This document shows positions 1 through 7,581 of a stretch of 14,254 bases of DNA, in pieces (within the stretch, counting starts at the first letter, position 1; each line of letters starts with the position of its first letter). The DNA comes from Serpentinimonas sp. (GTDB taxonomy: Bacteria > Pseudomonadota > Gammaproteobacteria > Burkholderiales > Burkholderiaceae_C): contig JALOSG010000156.1 of NCBI GenBank assembly GCA_025458665.1, forward strand, positions 1 through 14,254, given 5' to 3'. The notes under the pieces were generated by a model that made no database searches, was not told the DNA's origin, and saw only the letters and a list, made by a program, of their open reading frames with translations. The position numbers and the translations under genes are program-made.

Positions 1-1335
1 CGCTCCGAAGAACGGGTGCACCAGCTGGCCTACTACGACCCGCTCACCCAGCTGCCCAACCGAAGCCTGTTCATGCAGTTCACCCGCTCCGCGCTGGCCG
101 CTGCCAACGCCCGCCAGCTGGGCGCGGCGATCATGATCGATCTGGACAACTTCAAGGACCTCAATGACAACTGGGGACACCGCAACGGCGATGTGATGCT
201 GTTCGACGTGGCCCAGCGCATTCTGGGCTGCGTGCCGCCGGAGGCCCTGGTGGCCCGGCTGGGTGGCGATGAGTTCATGGTGGTGCTGCGCGACCTCGGG
301 GCGGACAGCGTGGGCGCAGCCGAGCGCGCCGAACAGGTCTGCCAGCAGATTCTGGAAGCGCTGGGCAAGCCCTACGTGATTGAGGAGCGGGAACACTACA
401 CCTCGGCCAGCCTGGGTATTGCGCTGTTTGGCGCCGAGCCGCTGACCATAGACGAACTGCTCAGCCGCGCCGATTCGGCCATGTACCTGGCCAAGGCCGA
501 CGGGCGCAGCACGCACCGCTTCTTTGACGGTGAGTTGAAGGCCATGCTGGCCCACCGTTCCGCGCTGGAACACGATCTGCGCCACAGCCTGGAGCGCGGG
601 CAGATGCACCTGGTGTACCAGCCGCAAGTGAACGCAGCGGGCCTGGTGCTGGGCGCCGAGGCATTGATCCGCTGGCAGCACCCGATACACGGCCTCGTCT
701 CGCCGGCCCAGTTCATCCCGCTGGCCGAGAAAAGCGGCTTCATCCTGCGTATAGGCGAATGGGTGCTGCGCACCGCCTGTGAGCAGCTGGCCGCCTGGGC
801 ACGCACGCCGGGCTTGCAGGACCTGGCCGTAGCCATCAACGTGAGTGCGCGCCAGTTCCGTCACCCCGACTTTGTGGCGCAGGTGCTGCAGGCCATCGAC
901 CAGACCGGTGCCAACCCGCAGCGCTTGAAGATAGAGATGACCGAGAGCATGCTGGCCGACGACCTGGACGATGTGGTGAACAAAATGACCGCGCTCAAGT
1001 CGCAGGGCGTCATGTTCTCGCTCGACGACTTTGGCACGGGCTACTCGTCCTTGCGCTACCTGAAACGCCTGCCGCTGGACCAGCTGAAGATAGACCAGTC
1101 CTTTGTGCGCGACGTGATGGAGGACACCAACGATGCCGACATCGTGCGCACCGTGATTGCGCTGGGCGAGCGCCTGAATCTGCACGTCATTGCCGAAGGC
1201 GTGGAGACCGAGGCGCAGCGCGCCTTCCTGGCCGAGAACCACTGCTACAGCTACCAGGGTTATCTGTTCAGCCGCCCGCTCGATGCGCTGGCTCTGGCTA
1301 AATTCGTGCAAGCACGCCGCACGGAGACCGTATGA
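1..1335 (+). CDS. GGDEF-EAL cyclic di-GMP enzyme, 5' end outside the window
   Basis: The open frame already runs at base 1 (residues RSEERVHQLAYYDPL), so the true start and any N-terminal sensor lie off the left edge; the GTG at 16 is inside the usual linker into a GGDEF domain and is not a credible start. Visible residues number 444. The GGDEF domain (visible residues about 6-175) has an intact GGDEF motif at nt 262-276 and the metal-site stretch IDLDNFK. The RxxD inhibitory site that normally sits nine residues upstream is absent. The EAL domain (about 190-435) has the EAL motif at nt 658-666 followed by IRW, then INVSARQF, MTES, DDFGTGYSSL, LKID, AEGVET and YQGYLFSRP, so every metal-binding and catalytic residue I can check is there. 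By family, GGDEF makes and EAL hydrolyses cyclic di-GMP; which activity dominates cannot be read from sequence. It overlaps the next gene by ATGA (1332-1335). Confidence 0.95.
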   Translation, partial: RSEERVHQLAYYDPLTQLPNRSLFMQFTRSALAAANARQLGAAIMIDLDNFKDLNDNWGHRNGDVMLFDVAQRILGCVPPEALVARLGGDEFMVVLRDLGADSVGAAERAEQVCQQILEALGKPYVIEEREHYTSASLGIALFGAEPLTIDELLSRADSAMYLAKADGRSTHRFFDGELKAMLAHRSALEHDLRHSLERGQMHLVYQPQVNAAGLVLGAEALIRWQHPIHGLVSPAQFIPLAEKSGFILRIGEWVLRTACEQLAAWARTPGLQDLAVAINVSARQFRHPDFVAQVLQAIDQTGANPQRLKIEMTESMLADDLDDVVNKMTALKSQGVMFSLDDFGTGYSSLRYLKRLPLDQLKIDQSFVRDVMEDTNDADIVRTVIALGERLNLHVIAEGVETEAQRAFLAENHCYSYQGYLFSRPLDALALAKFVQARRTETV

Positions 1336-2783
1336 ACCTGTCCGACTTCCAGGCCCACGACGCCCTGTTGCACGATGCACTGCAGTTGCAGCGCCATGCG
1401 TACCACGCGGACCCCAACCCCAGCCGCGCCAGCCGCATGCACAGCCTGCGCCAACTGCGCCGCCTGATTGCCGACAACACCGAGGCGCTGTGCAGCGCCA
1501 TCTGCGCCGACTACGGGCACCGCTCGCGGCATGAAACGCTGCTCACCGAAGTGCTGCCCGCGCTGAGCAGCATAGACCACGCCATGAAGCACCTCAAGCG
1601 CTGGATGCGGGTGCAGAAGCGCCCGGTGGACCGGCTCAGTTTCGGGCTGGCCAGCAACCGCGTGGTTCCGCAGCCGTTGGGCGTGGTGGGCGTGATCGTG
1701 CCGTGGAACTTCCCGCTCAACCTGTCCATGGTGCCGCTGTCGGCCATTCTGGCTGCAGGCAATCGCGCCATGGTGAAGATGAGCGAGAACTCGCGCCATC
1801 TGGCCGCCTGCCTCATGGAACTGGCGCCGCGCTACCTGCCGCTCGAGCAGTTGCGCTTTTTCGATGAAACCGGTGGTGTGGGTGTGGCGTTTTCGCGCCT
1901 CAAGTTCGACCACCTGCTGTTCACCGGATCGGGGCAGACCGGCCGCGCCGTGATGGCGGCGGCCGCGCAGAACCTGTGCCCGGTGACGCTGGAGCTGGGC
2001 GGCAAATCCCCCGCGTTCATTGCCGAGGACTTTGACCTGCGCACCGCCGTGGAACGCGTGATGTACGTGAAGTGCCTCAATGCCGGGCAGATTTGCACCA
2101 CGGTCGATGTGGTCTACGTGCCACGCGCGCGGGTGGACGACTTCGTGGCCTTGGCCCGCGAGGTGGTGCAGCAGCGCTTCCCGGCGCCCGATGCACAGAC
2201 GCCTGCGCTGTTCAGCCCCGACCTCACCGCCGTCATCAACACAGCGGCCTACCAGCGTCTGCTGGCCGCGCTGGACGAAGCCCGCGCCGGTGGTGCCACG
2301 GTGGTACCGCTGCTGAACGGCCCGCAGCACGACGAATCACGCCACAAGCTCGCGCCGCAGCTGGTGCTGGATGCACCCGCCAACTGCGCGCTCATGCAGC
2401 GGGAAATCTTCGGGCCGGTGCTGCCCGTGCTGCCCTACGACAGCGTGGACGAGGTGGTGGCCGACATCAACCGCCGCCCACGCCCACTGGCCTTCTACCC
2501 CTTCAGCCACAACGAGGCGCTCCTGCAGCGCCTGCTGGACCAGGTCATGTCGGGCGGAGTGTCCATCAATGACGGGCTGTTCCACGTGGCCCAGCACGAC
2601 CTGCCCTTTGGCGGCGTGGGCGATTCGGGCATGGGCCACTACCACGGCGAGGAAGGCTTCCAGACCTTCAGCAAACTGCGGCCGGTGTTCCGGCAGAGCC
2701 GCTGGCTGTCCACCGCGTCGCTGCTCTATCCGCCGTACGGCCCGCGCATAGAGCGGCTGCTGGCCTTCCTGCTGAAGCGCTGA
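1332..2783 (+). CDS. Coniferyl-aldehyde-type dehydrogenase (NAD(P)+-dependent, ALDH superfamily)
   Basis: This 483-residue protein is a full-length aldehyde dehydrogenase of the short class-3-like branch that includes bacterial coniferyl aldehyde dehydrogenases (aldehyde to acid, cytoplasmic). Catalytic features are in order: PWNFPLN with Asn126, the nucleotide-binding FTGSGQTGR at 197-205, LELGGKSP with general base Glu221, and the nucleophile Cys255 in NAGQIC. EIFGPVLPV begins at 358, and LPFGGVGDSGMG lies near 424-435. The C-terminal tail is hydrophobic and basic, as in class 3 enzymes. The ATG overlaps the stop of the upstream GGDEF-EAL gene (ATGA), with GGAGA a few bases before it, so translation is probably coupled. 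Natural substrate is inferred: coniferaldehyde, another aromatic aldehyde or a fatty aldehyde are all possible in this branch. It converges on the secreted protein gene whose stop is only 17 nt away, with no clear terminator between. Confidence 0.9.
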   Translation: MNLSDFQAHDALLHDALQLQRHAYHADPNPSRASRMHSLRQLRRLIADNTEALCSAICADYGHRSRHETLLTEVLPALSSIDHAMKHLKRWMRVQKRPVDRLSFGLASNRVVPQPLGVVGVIVPWNFPLNLSMVPLSAILAAGNRAMVKMSENSRHLAACLMELAPRYLPLEQLRFFDETGGVGVAFSRLKFDHLLFTGSGQTGRAVMAAAAQNLCPVTLELGGKSPAFIAEDFDLRTAVERVMYVKCLNAGQICTTVDVVYVPRARVDDFVALAREVVQQRFPAPDAQTPALFSPDLTAVINTAAYQRLLAALDEARAGGATVVPLLNGPQHDESRHKLAPQLVLDAPANCALMQREIFGPVLPVLPYDSVDEVVADINRRPRPLAFYPFSHNEALLQRLLDQVMSGGVSINDGLFHVAQHDLPFGGVGDSGMGHYHGEEGFQTFSKLRPVFRQSRWLSTASLLYPPYGPRIERLLAFLLKR

Positions 2784-2800
2784 AAACGGCAGGCCCGCGG

Positions 2801-3439
2801 TCAGTTCGCTGCGGTGAACGGCAGCGAGGAGTGGTGCGCCACGATGCGCAGTGCACCCTGGGCGTCGCGCTGGAACTTCCAGGTCTTGTCCACCGTGGTG
2901 ACCTGCCCATCCTTGTTCTTGATGGACACGTTGCCCATGGTGGTGGCGGTGTCGCCCGAGATGAACAGCGCCGCGTTCTTGATTTCCACGCTGCGCCAGC
3001 CCTTCAGGGCAAAGCCGGTGTCGGCGGGGAAGTTCTTGTCGCCGCCCACAAAGTAGGCCAGGGCACCGTCGCGGGTGGTGCGGAAGGTCTGGGGCGCGGT
3101 GGTCAGGGTGGGCTTGAACAGCACCGGGCCCATCTGGTAGCCGTAGGCGCCGTCAATCACCTTGGCGGCCAGCGTCTTGGCGGCTGCCTGGCCACCCTTT
3201 TCGTACTCGGCGGAAATGGCCACCAACGCTTCGCCCCAGGCTTTCTGGGCCGCCAGCACCTGCTCGGCGGTGATGGTGGTGCCCATGGCGGTGACCGGCG
3301 CGGTGCCCACGTGCTGGGCTGCAGCCGGCGTGGCGGCGTGTGCGAAGCCGGCCATGCACAGGGCAGCGGCGGCAGCGGCGGGCGCGAAGGTGGCGGAGGA
3401 GAAAGCGGTAGGGGTGGAGGTAGAGGCGAGGGTCTTCAT
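2801..3439 (-). CDS. Secreted NTF2/SnoaL-like protein of unknown function
   Basis: The product is 212 residues. It starts with a signal-peptide-like segment: an unusually long polar n-region (MKTLASTSTPTAFSS), a hydrophobic alanine-rich core and a likely cleavage after AHA at residue 35. The mature part (about 55-210) has an amphipathic helix around QKAWGEALVAISAEYEKGG, then a strand-rich section with FVGGDKNF, GFALKGWRSVEI, TTMGNVSI and VDKTWKFQRD, ending in IVAHHSSLP. That helix-then-sheet pattern, with a closing HHSS-P motif, is how I recognise small NTF2/SnoaL-like cystatin-fold proteins. Relatives are sometimes named phosphoribosyl-AMP cyclohydrolase in databases; I see nothing supporting that reaction. 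The ATG has GGAG seven bases upstream. It lies downstream of the kinase-regulator pair on the same strand after an 87-nt gap, so it could be a target or a passenger of that system; this is inference. Confidence 0.8.
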   Translation of the reverse strand: MKTLASTSTPTAFSSATFAPAAAAAALCMAGFAHAATPAAAQHVGTAPVTAMGTTITAEQVLAAQKAWGEALVAISAEYEKGGQAAAKTLAAKVIDGAYGYQMGPVLFKPTLTTAPQTFRTTRDGALAYFVGGDKNFPADTGFALKGWRSVEIKNAALFISGDTATTMGNVSIKNKDGQVTTVDKTWKFQRDAQGALRIVAHHSSLPFTAAN

Positions 3440-3526
3440 GGAGTAGCTCCGTAGTGGGTTGGAAGAACCCTTATTGAGCCTGTGCCGGGTGAACCCGCCT
3501 TGACGCCCCCATGAACACAGCCTGAC

Positions 3527-4173
3527 TCACACATGAACGCCAGATGACAGCGGCAGCACCTCCATGCGGTACCCCAGTCCGCGCAGGGTGTGGATGAGGG
3601 GCGTGGCCTGTCCATCGTCGATCTTGGCGCGCAAGCGGCGAATGTACACATCGACCACGTTGGTGAGCGGGTCCTGGTGGCTGCCCCAGACCACCGCCAG
3701 AATGCGTTCGCGGCTGAACAGCCTGCCCGGGTGGGACATGAGCAGCTCCAGCAGCGCCAGTTCGCGCGCGGTCAGCTGCAGAGGCACACCGCCGCGGGTA
3801 GCACGCATCTGGTCGCGGTCCAGCACCAGGTCGTCCATGGTGAGCGAGGCCGAGCGCGGCACCGCCACCTCGCGGCTGCCAGGCCGCCCACGCGGTCTTC
3901 CACAGTGCCCAGCGCCGTGAGCATGAGGATGGGGGTCTGTACGCCCAGCGCGCGCAGCGTCTGGCAAACCTCGGTTCCGCTCATACCGGGCAACATCACA
4001 TCGAGCAACACCACGCCCTGCCCACCCTCGCCCAGCCGCTGGGCCTGCTCGCGCGCCAGGGCCAGGCCTTCGGGGCCGGTGCGTGCCAGCTGCACACGGT
4101 AGCCTTCGGCACGCAGGCCACGCTCCAGGAAATCGGCCACGCGGTGGTCGTCCTCAACGATCAGCAAATCCAT
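3527..4173 (-). pseudogene. OmpR/PhoB-family response regulator, broken by internal deletion and frameshift
   Basis: Reading starts at ATG 4173 with a strong AAGGAG (4180-4185) and gives a receiver domain with acidic Asp8/Asp9 (IVEDD), phosphoacceptor Asp58 (LLDVMLPG) and Thr86 (LTALG). The frame runs normally to about residue 100 (EDRVGGLAA, near nt 3874) and then goes off into a composition-biased tail ending at 3772. The winged-helix DNA-binding domain lies in another frame from about SREV (near nt 3878) to the stop at 3527, with LQLTARELALLELLM, GRLFSRERIL, VVDVYIRRLRAKI and LRGLGYRM intact. What is missing between the two is the usual GADDY...KPF...LL.R stretch: receiver strand 5 with the switch lysine, helix 5 and the start of the linker, roughly 25-30 residues. 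The net loss must be 1 modulo 3 bases. A plain one-base slip would not explain missing residues. The gene overlaps the kinase end by 20 nt. Confidence 0.85.
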
Positions 4174-5854
4174 GCAGGTCTCCTTCTGGGGCTATCAGGT
4201 CGGGCTCAGCCAGGGGCAGCCACAGCGTCACGGTGGTACCCACATGCTCTTCGCTCTGCAGTGCAATGCGGCCACCGTGCGCTTCAGCCAGTAAACGGCC
4301 TATCGAGAGCCCGAGTCCACTGCCGTCGGCGCGGTGGCGCCGGGCAGCTTCGCTGCGGAAATGCCGCTCGAACACCTGCGGCAGATCGGCGGGCGCCACA
4401 CCGATGCCCTGGTCGGCCACGCAGACGCGCCACTCACCGCCGGCCTGCACCCCCGATGTCACGAGGATATGGCCACCCGGACGCGAGTACCGCACCGCGT
4501 TGTCAAGCACCACCACCAGCAGTTGGCGCAGGCGTTGCGGGTCGGCCAGCAGGGGTGCGTCCTCGGTGTCGGCCTGCAATTCCACCTCCACCTGGCGCTC
4601 ACGGGCCAGGGCGTCCACCTGCCGCAAGGCTTGCCCCAGCAGCTCCGCGCCCTGCACAGGCTGGCGGTGCAAGGTCAGGGTGTCGGCTTCGGCGCGGGCC
4701 AGGGTCAGCAGGTCATCGATCACGCCGCCCAGATGGCGTGCCGCATCGGCAATACGGCCCAGGCTGTCCTGGTACTCCAGGGCAGACTTGCTGCTGCCGC
4801 GCAGTGCAATCTCGGCCTCGCCGCGTATGGCGGTAGTGGGCGTGCGCAGTTCGTGGCCAATGTCGGCAAACAGCTGGCGGCGGCGTCCGTCCATTTGCTG
4901 CAGCGCATCCAGGGCTTGCTGCAGTTCGGCGGTGCGTGCAGAGACCAGCGCTTCCAGCTGCTGGCGGCTGAGAATTTCACCGGCCCGGTGGCGCTCCAGC
5001 TCGGTGGCCATGAGGTTGACGCGTTGAGCGACCCGCGCGAACTCATCGCGCCCGACTTCGTCGATGCGGTGGCTCAGATCCCCGCGCTGCAGCGCTTCCA
5101 CGCCCAGGGTGAGGCGCTCCAGCGGCGCACTGAGTGCGCGCCCGAAGTGGCTGGCCAGCCAGGCGCAAACCAGCGACAGGAACACCGTGGCGCCCAGCGC
5201 CAGCAGCAGCAGGAGTTGCAGTGACTGGTCGGCATCGGTGCGCTTCTGCGCCACCGCCTCGCGCTCTCTGGCCGCACTTTCTGCCAGCAGGGCCGGCAGG
5301 CGTTCCCCTTCCGACAGCGCCAGCAAGTCCTGGGTCTGGTCCCAGGCCTGTCCGGGCGTGAGGCCCGCTGGCGCGCCGCCTGCCTGGCTGGCTGCTCCTG
5401 GGGAGGCTGCGGTGTCTGCCCCGGTGTCTGGCCCGATACCCGCCACGATGCGCCGGGTGGCCGCGTCCAGCTCGGTAAGACTTGTGCCCAGAGCCTGCAG
5501 CGAGCGGGCGCGCTCCTCGTGGACCCGGGCTGCCAGCCCGCCGGGTTGCGGGTCGAGCCCACGCGCCTGCACCGCCAGCTGCTCGAGCTGCCGCAGGGTG
5601 TCCTGCATGCGCTGCAGCAGCGCGAGGCGTTCGCTGTCTTCGTAGCTCTGGGTGAGCAGCGCATTGGCCAGCCACTCGCGCAGGGCCTGCTTGGTGAGAG
5701 CGAGTTGCTGGAAACCGCCCAGCAAGTCGCTGGCCACACGACCATGCTCCACCTTGCGTGCAGCCCCCTGTATGGCCCACCAGGACACGGCGCCCTGGCT
5801 CAGGGCCAGCAGGGCCACAGCGCCCCAGGCCAGTTGCAGTTGGCGTCTAAACAT
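4154..5854 (-). CDS. Sensor histidine kinase (HAMP, HisKA, HATPase), membrane-bound
   Basis: This 566-residue inner-membrane kinase looks complete. TM1 is about 8-29; an extracytoplasmic sensor region of about 180 residues (30-210) is mostly helical, with a Gly/Ala/Pro-rich linker at 140-168; TM2 is about 211-233. HAMP follows (about 234-290, PLERLTLGVEALQRGDL), then a helical stretch. HisKA carries the phosphoacceptor His334 in DIGHELRTP. The ATPase domain has the N box (DNAVRYSRPGG, Asn452), G1 (DQGIG, Asp481), F box (VFERHF, 495-499) and G2 (GSGLG, 511-515). It should autophosphorylate on His334 and pass phosphate to a regulator Asp. It is the upstream gene of the pair, the reverse of the commoner regulator-first order, and overlaps the regulator start by 20 nt. 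Since that regulator is broken, the kinase is probably left without its own partner. The signal sensed cannot be told from sequence. Confidence 0.93.
   Translation of the reverse strand: MFRRQLQLAWGAVALLALSQGAVSWWAIQGAARKVEHGRVASDLLGGFQQLALTKQALREWLANALLTQSYEDSERLALLQRMQDTLRQLEQLAVQARGLDPQPGGLAARVHEERARSLQALGTSLTELDAATRRIVAGIGPDTGADTAASPGAASQAGGAPAGLTPGQAWDQTQDLLALSEGERLPALLAESAAREREAVAQKRTDADQSLQLLLLLALGATVFLSLVCAWLASHFGRALSAPLERLTLGVEALQRGDLSHRIDEVGRDEFARVAQRVNLMATELERHRAGEILSRQQLEALVSARTAELQQALDALQQMDGRRRQLFADIGHELRTPTTAIRGEAEIALRGSSKSALEYQDSLGRIADAARHLGGVIDDLLTLARAEADTLTLHRQPVQGAELLGQALRQVDALARERQVEVELQADTEDAPLLADPQRLRQLLVVVLDNAVRYSRPGGHILVTSGVQAGGEWRVCVADQGIGVAPADLPQVFERHFRSEAARRHRADGSGLGLSIGRLLAEAHGGRIALQSEEHVGTTVTLWLPLAEPDLIAPEGDLHGFADR
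4180..4185 (-). promoter_or_regulatory. Strong Shine-Dalgarno for the response regulator
   Basis: On the minus strand AAGGAG lies six bases before the ATG at 4173, inside the last codons of the kinase gene. It fixes the regulator start and implies coupled translation of the two genes. Confidence 0.7.
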
Positions 5855-6048
5855 GCGGCTCCGTGGGTGTAAGGGGTAGGTGGTGGGGCCCTTCGGTGGA
5901 AGGACGACTTGACAGAGCCGCCAGTGCGGGCAAAGTTCAGCGGGGCATCTGGTGGTGGCTAATGCGGGGCAGGTGACGCCTTTTTCTGCGGCTTAGCCCG
6001 CTCTGCGGACCCGCACAATGTCCCCTGGACACTCTAGCAGGAGCAGAC
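5855..6048. promoter_or_regulatory. Intergenic region between divergent kinase and 130-residue unknown
   Basis: This 194-bp gap must hold the start signals for both divergent genes. A perfect TTGACA sits at 5909-5914 on the plus strand, but the hexamer 17 nt later is a poor AAAGTT (5932-5937), so I do not call a promoter with confidence. Ribosome-binding sites are AGCAGGAG just before ATG 6049 and GGAG four bases before the kinase ATG on the other strand. No coding potential or convincing hairpin was seen. Confidence 0.3.
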
Positions 6049-6441
6049 ATGGCACTCGAATACCGCTTGAAGAACGGCAGCTACTGTCTCTACGACACGG
6101 GCAAGCCACCCAGCCGCGTCACCGGCGAGCACCCGCTCAAGCTCAAGACCGATGTCGTCTCGATCGCTTTCGACGCGCTCACCGGGCAACTGCACGACCA
6201 TGGCAACCCGTCGTTCATCAGGCTCAAGGTCATGAACATGCGCCACAGCCTGAAGCGCCAAGGCGCCATCGAGGAGGCCAACCGCATTGTGGTGGTGACC
6301 GGCCCGCTGCCGGTGGAAGAAGTGAACAAGTGCCTGCACATCACGGGCTACTGCCGGCGCATGTTCCGCCGCCTGGCGCAGTTGCCGCATGGCAAGCTGG
6401 GTACACGGGCTTCGGGGTTTGCACAGGCACGCGCCGCCTGA
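6049..6441 (+). CDS. Conserved-looking hypothetical protein, 130 residues
   Basis: I do not recognise a family. The start ATG is preceded by AGCAGGAG five bases upstream, which supports a real gene. The protein has no signal peptide or membrane segment, so it should be cytoplasmic. It opens with short strand-like stretches (EYRLKNGSYCLYD), has hydrophobic runs TDVVSIAF (34-41) and RIVVVTGPLP (79-88), and ends in a basic helix KCLHITGYCRRMFRRLAQLP (94-113) followed by a loose Gly/Ala/Arg tail. Cysteines are at 13, 95 and 102; the CX6C pair lies in the basic segment. It is monocistronic, running between a divergent kinase and a convergent LysR gene whose stop is 19 nt away. The basic C-terminal part could touch nucleic acid, but that is speculation. 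Confidence 0.7.
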   Translation: MALEYRLKNGSYCLYDTGKPPSRVTGEHPLKLKTDVVSIAFDALTGQLHDHGNPSFIRLKVMNMRHSLKRQGAIEEANRIVVVTGPLPVEEVNKCLHITGYCRRMFRRLAQLPHGKLGTRASGFAQARAA

Positions 6442-6456
6442 AGACTTCCCGGGCAC

Positions 6457-6470
6457 GGCCTCAACAGGCC
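6457..6470. terminator. Small hairpin between convergent genes
   Basis: GGCCT-CAAC-AGGCC forms a 5-bp stem with a 4-base loop between the 130-residue gene and the LysR gene, and it covers the LysR stop codon. There is no T-run, so it is at best a weak bidirectional terminator. Confidence 0.25.
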
Positions 6471-7393
6471 ATGCACACCTGCAGCGCGGCCGCTGCGTCG
6501 CGCTGGGTCCGCTCAATCAGGTATTCCAGAAACACCCGCGTGCGCTGCGGCATGAACTTGCGGCTGGGAAACGCCGCGTTCAGGGTCAGCTTGCCCGTGA
6601 TCCACGGGCTCAGCACGCGCACCAGTTCGCCACGTGTCAGGTAAGGCGCAGCCAGGTCCACCGCCATGGACGTGATGCCCGCCCCATCGAGCGCGGCACG
6701 CATCAGGGTGTCGGAGTGCGCGCACCACACCACCGGAGAGACCTCCACCTCGGCCTGTTCGACCGGGGCTTGCTCGCGCCACATCTGCCAGCTGCGCGGC
6801 CGCACGCCCAGGTGCTTCAGGCGCAGGCACTCATGTTGCGCCAGTTCGCGGGGGTGTTGCGGCGTGCCGCGGCGCTGCAGGTAGGCCGGCGAGGCCACCA
6901 GCACCGCCTCCGATTCGATGACCTTCCTCACAATCACGTCGGGGCTCACCGTGTCGGAGGCCACCAGCAGGGTGATGTCGTAGTCCTCCACTGGCGGCTG
7001 GCTGGTGTAGCTCACCTCGATGTCGAGCACGATGTGCGGGTAGGTAGCGCGGAACTCGGCCAGCACCGGCGCCACCACGTGGGTGGCCAGCACGGGCGGT
7101 GTGAGCAGGCGCAGCACCCCCGCCAGCTCGTGCGTCTGCGAGCTGGTCATGGCGTGCACTTCATCGATGTCCTGCAGGATGTGGCGCACCCGGCTCAGGT
7201 AGGTCTCGCCGGCTTCCGTGAGCGACATGCGCCGCGTGGTGCGCTGCATGAGGCGCGTGCCCAGGTGTTCCTCCAGGTCGGCCACCAGACGGGTTACCGC
7301 GGCGGGTGACATGTCCAGCGAACGGGCCGCTGCCGAGAAGCTGCCCTCGTCCACCACGCGCTGAAAAACACGCATCGATTGCAAACGGTCCAT
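6461..7393 (-). CDS. LysR-family transcriptional regulator
   Basis: This is a 310-residue regulator of typical LysR length. The N-terminal winged helix-turn-helix (about 1-62) has the hallmark pattern MRVFQRVVDEGSFSAAARSL, then MSPAAVTRLVADLEEHLGTRL and LTEAGETYL. A linker helix (about 65-88) leads into the effector-binding domain (about 92-295), which includes GVLRLLTPPVLATHVVAPVL and a second lobe around GAGITSMAVDLAAPYLTRGELVRVL, the usual end of the substrate-binding fold. The ATG at 7393 has AAAGGAAA upstream on the minus strand. It resembles the large CrgA/DsdC-like group of single-domain LysR proteins, for which effectors vary too much to predict. It is divergent from the DUF4148 gene, the classic arrangement for a LysR regulator and its target, and a TTC-N7-GAA site lies between them. 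The last residues (CMAC) are unusual but not informative. Confidence 0.92.
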   Translation of the reverse strand: MDRLQSMRVFQRVVDEGSFSAAARSLDMSPAAVTRLVADLEEHLGTRLMQRTTRRMSLTEAGETYLSRVRHILQDIDEVHAMTSSQTHELAGVLRLLTPPVLATHVVAPVLAEFRATYPHIVLDIEVSYTSQPPVEDYDITLLVASDTVSPDVIVRKVIESEAVLVASPAYLQRRGTPQHPRELAQHECLRLKHLGVRPRSWQMWREQAPVEQAEVEVSPVVWCAHSDTLMRAALDGAGITSMAVDLAAPYLTRGELVRVLSPWITGKLTLNAAFPSRKFMPQRTRVFLEYLIERTQRDAAAALQVCMAC

Positions 7394-7437
7394 GGGGATT
7401 TCCTTTGTGACGCCGAGCGAAAGTTCCCCAACATTAT

Positions 7438-7450
7438 TTCTTAAATGGAA
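7438..7450. promoter_or_regulatory. Candidate LysR-type operator (T-N11-A)
   Basis: TTC-TTAAATG-GAA is a 13-bp interrupted palindrome matching the T-N11-A LysR box; the arms extend by one base to TTTC-N7-GAAA (7437-7451). It lies in the AT-rich gap, about 45 bp from the LysR start, and overlaps a possible -35 for the DUF4148 gene. Single short matches occur by chance, so this is a candidate only. Confidence 0.35.
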
Positions 7451-7474
7451 AGATACTGTTTAGTCACCTACTAT
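7446..7474 (+). promoter_or_regulatory. Possible sigma-70 promoter for the DUF4148 gene
   Basis: TGGAAA (7446-7451) and TACTAT (7469-7474) are separated by 17 bp; each matches four of six consensus bases. The surrounding AT-rich patch, about 7430-7500, stands out from the GC-rich window and includes the perfect palindrome ACTTTAAAGT at 7493-7502. Confidence 0.25.
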
Positions 7475-7581
7475 TTATCTTTGTTTTGCGAAACTTTAAA
7501 GTCCATCCATCGACGCCGGTATCTGGCGCCGAGACAGACCTCTCCACCCTCATTTCCCGTTTAGCTGAAAAGGAACACCTC

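Noticed and set aside
1260..2330. Long minus-strand open frame of 356 codons opposite the aldehyde dehydrogenase gene
   Set aside because: It lies antisense to a certain gene, is rich in His, Gln and Arg as expected for a GC-rich shadow frame, and has no recognisable domain.
3772..3967. Programmed ribosomal frameshift joining the two halves of the response regulator
   Set aside because: A frameshift would not restore the missing receiver residues, and no slippery heptamer with downstream structure was seen.
5909..5937. Sigma-70 promoter based on a perfect TTGACA
   Set aside because: The -10 position reads AAAGTT, a poor match, so the TTGACA alone is not enough for a call.
5963..5987. Possible terminator GGC...GCC followed by a T-run
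   Set aside because: The stem is only about three base pairs, too weak to terminate, and no gene ends just before it.
7486..7581. 32-codon upstream extension of the DUF4148 gene
   Set aside because: ATG 7582 has a proper ribosome-binding site and begins a normal signal peptide; the extension lies in the AT-rich control region.
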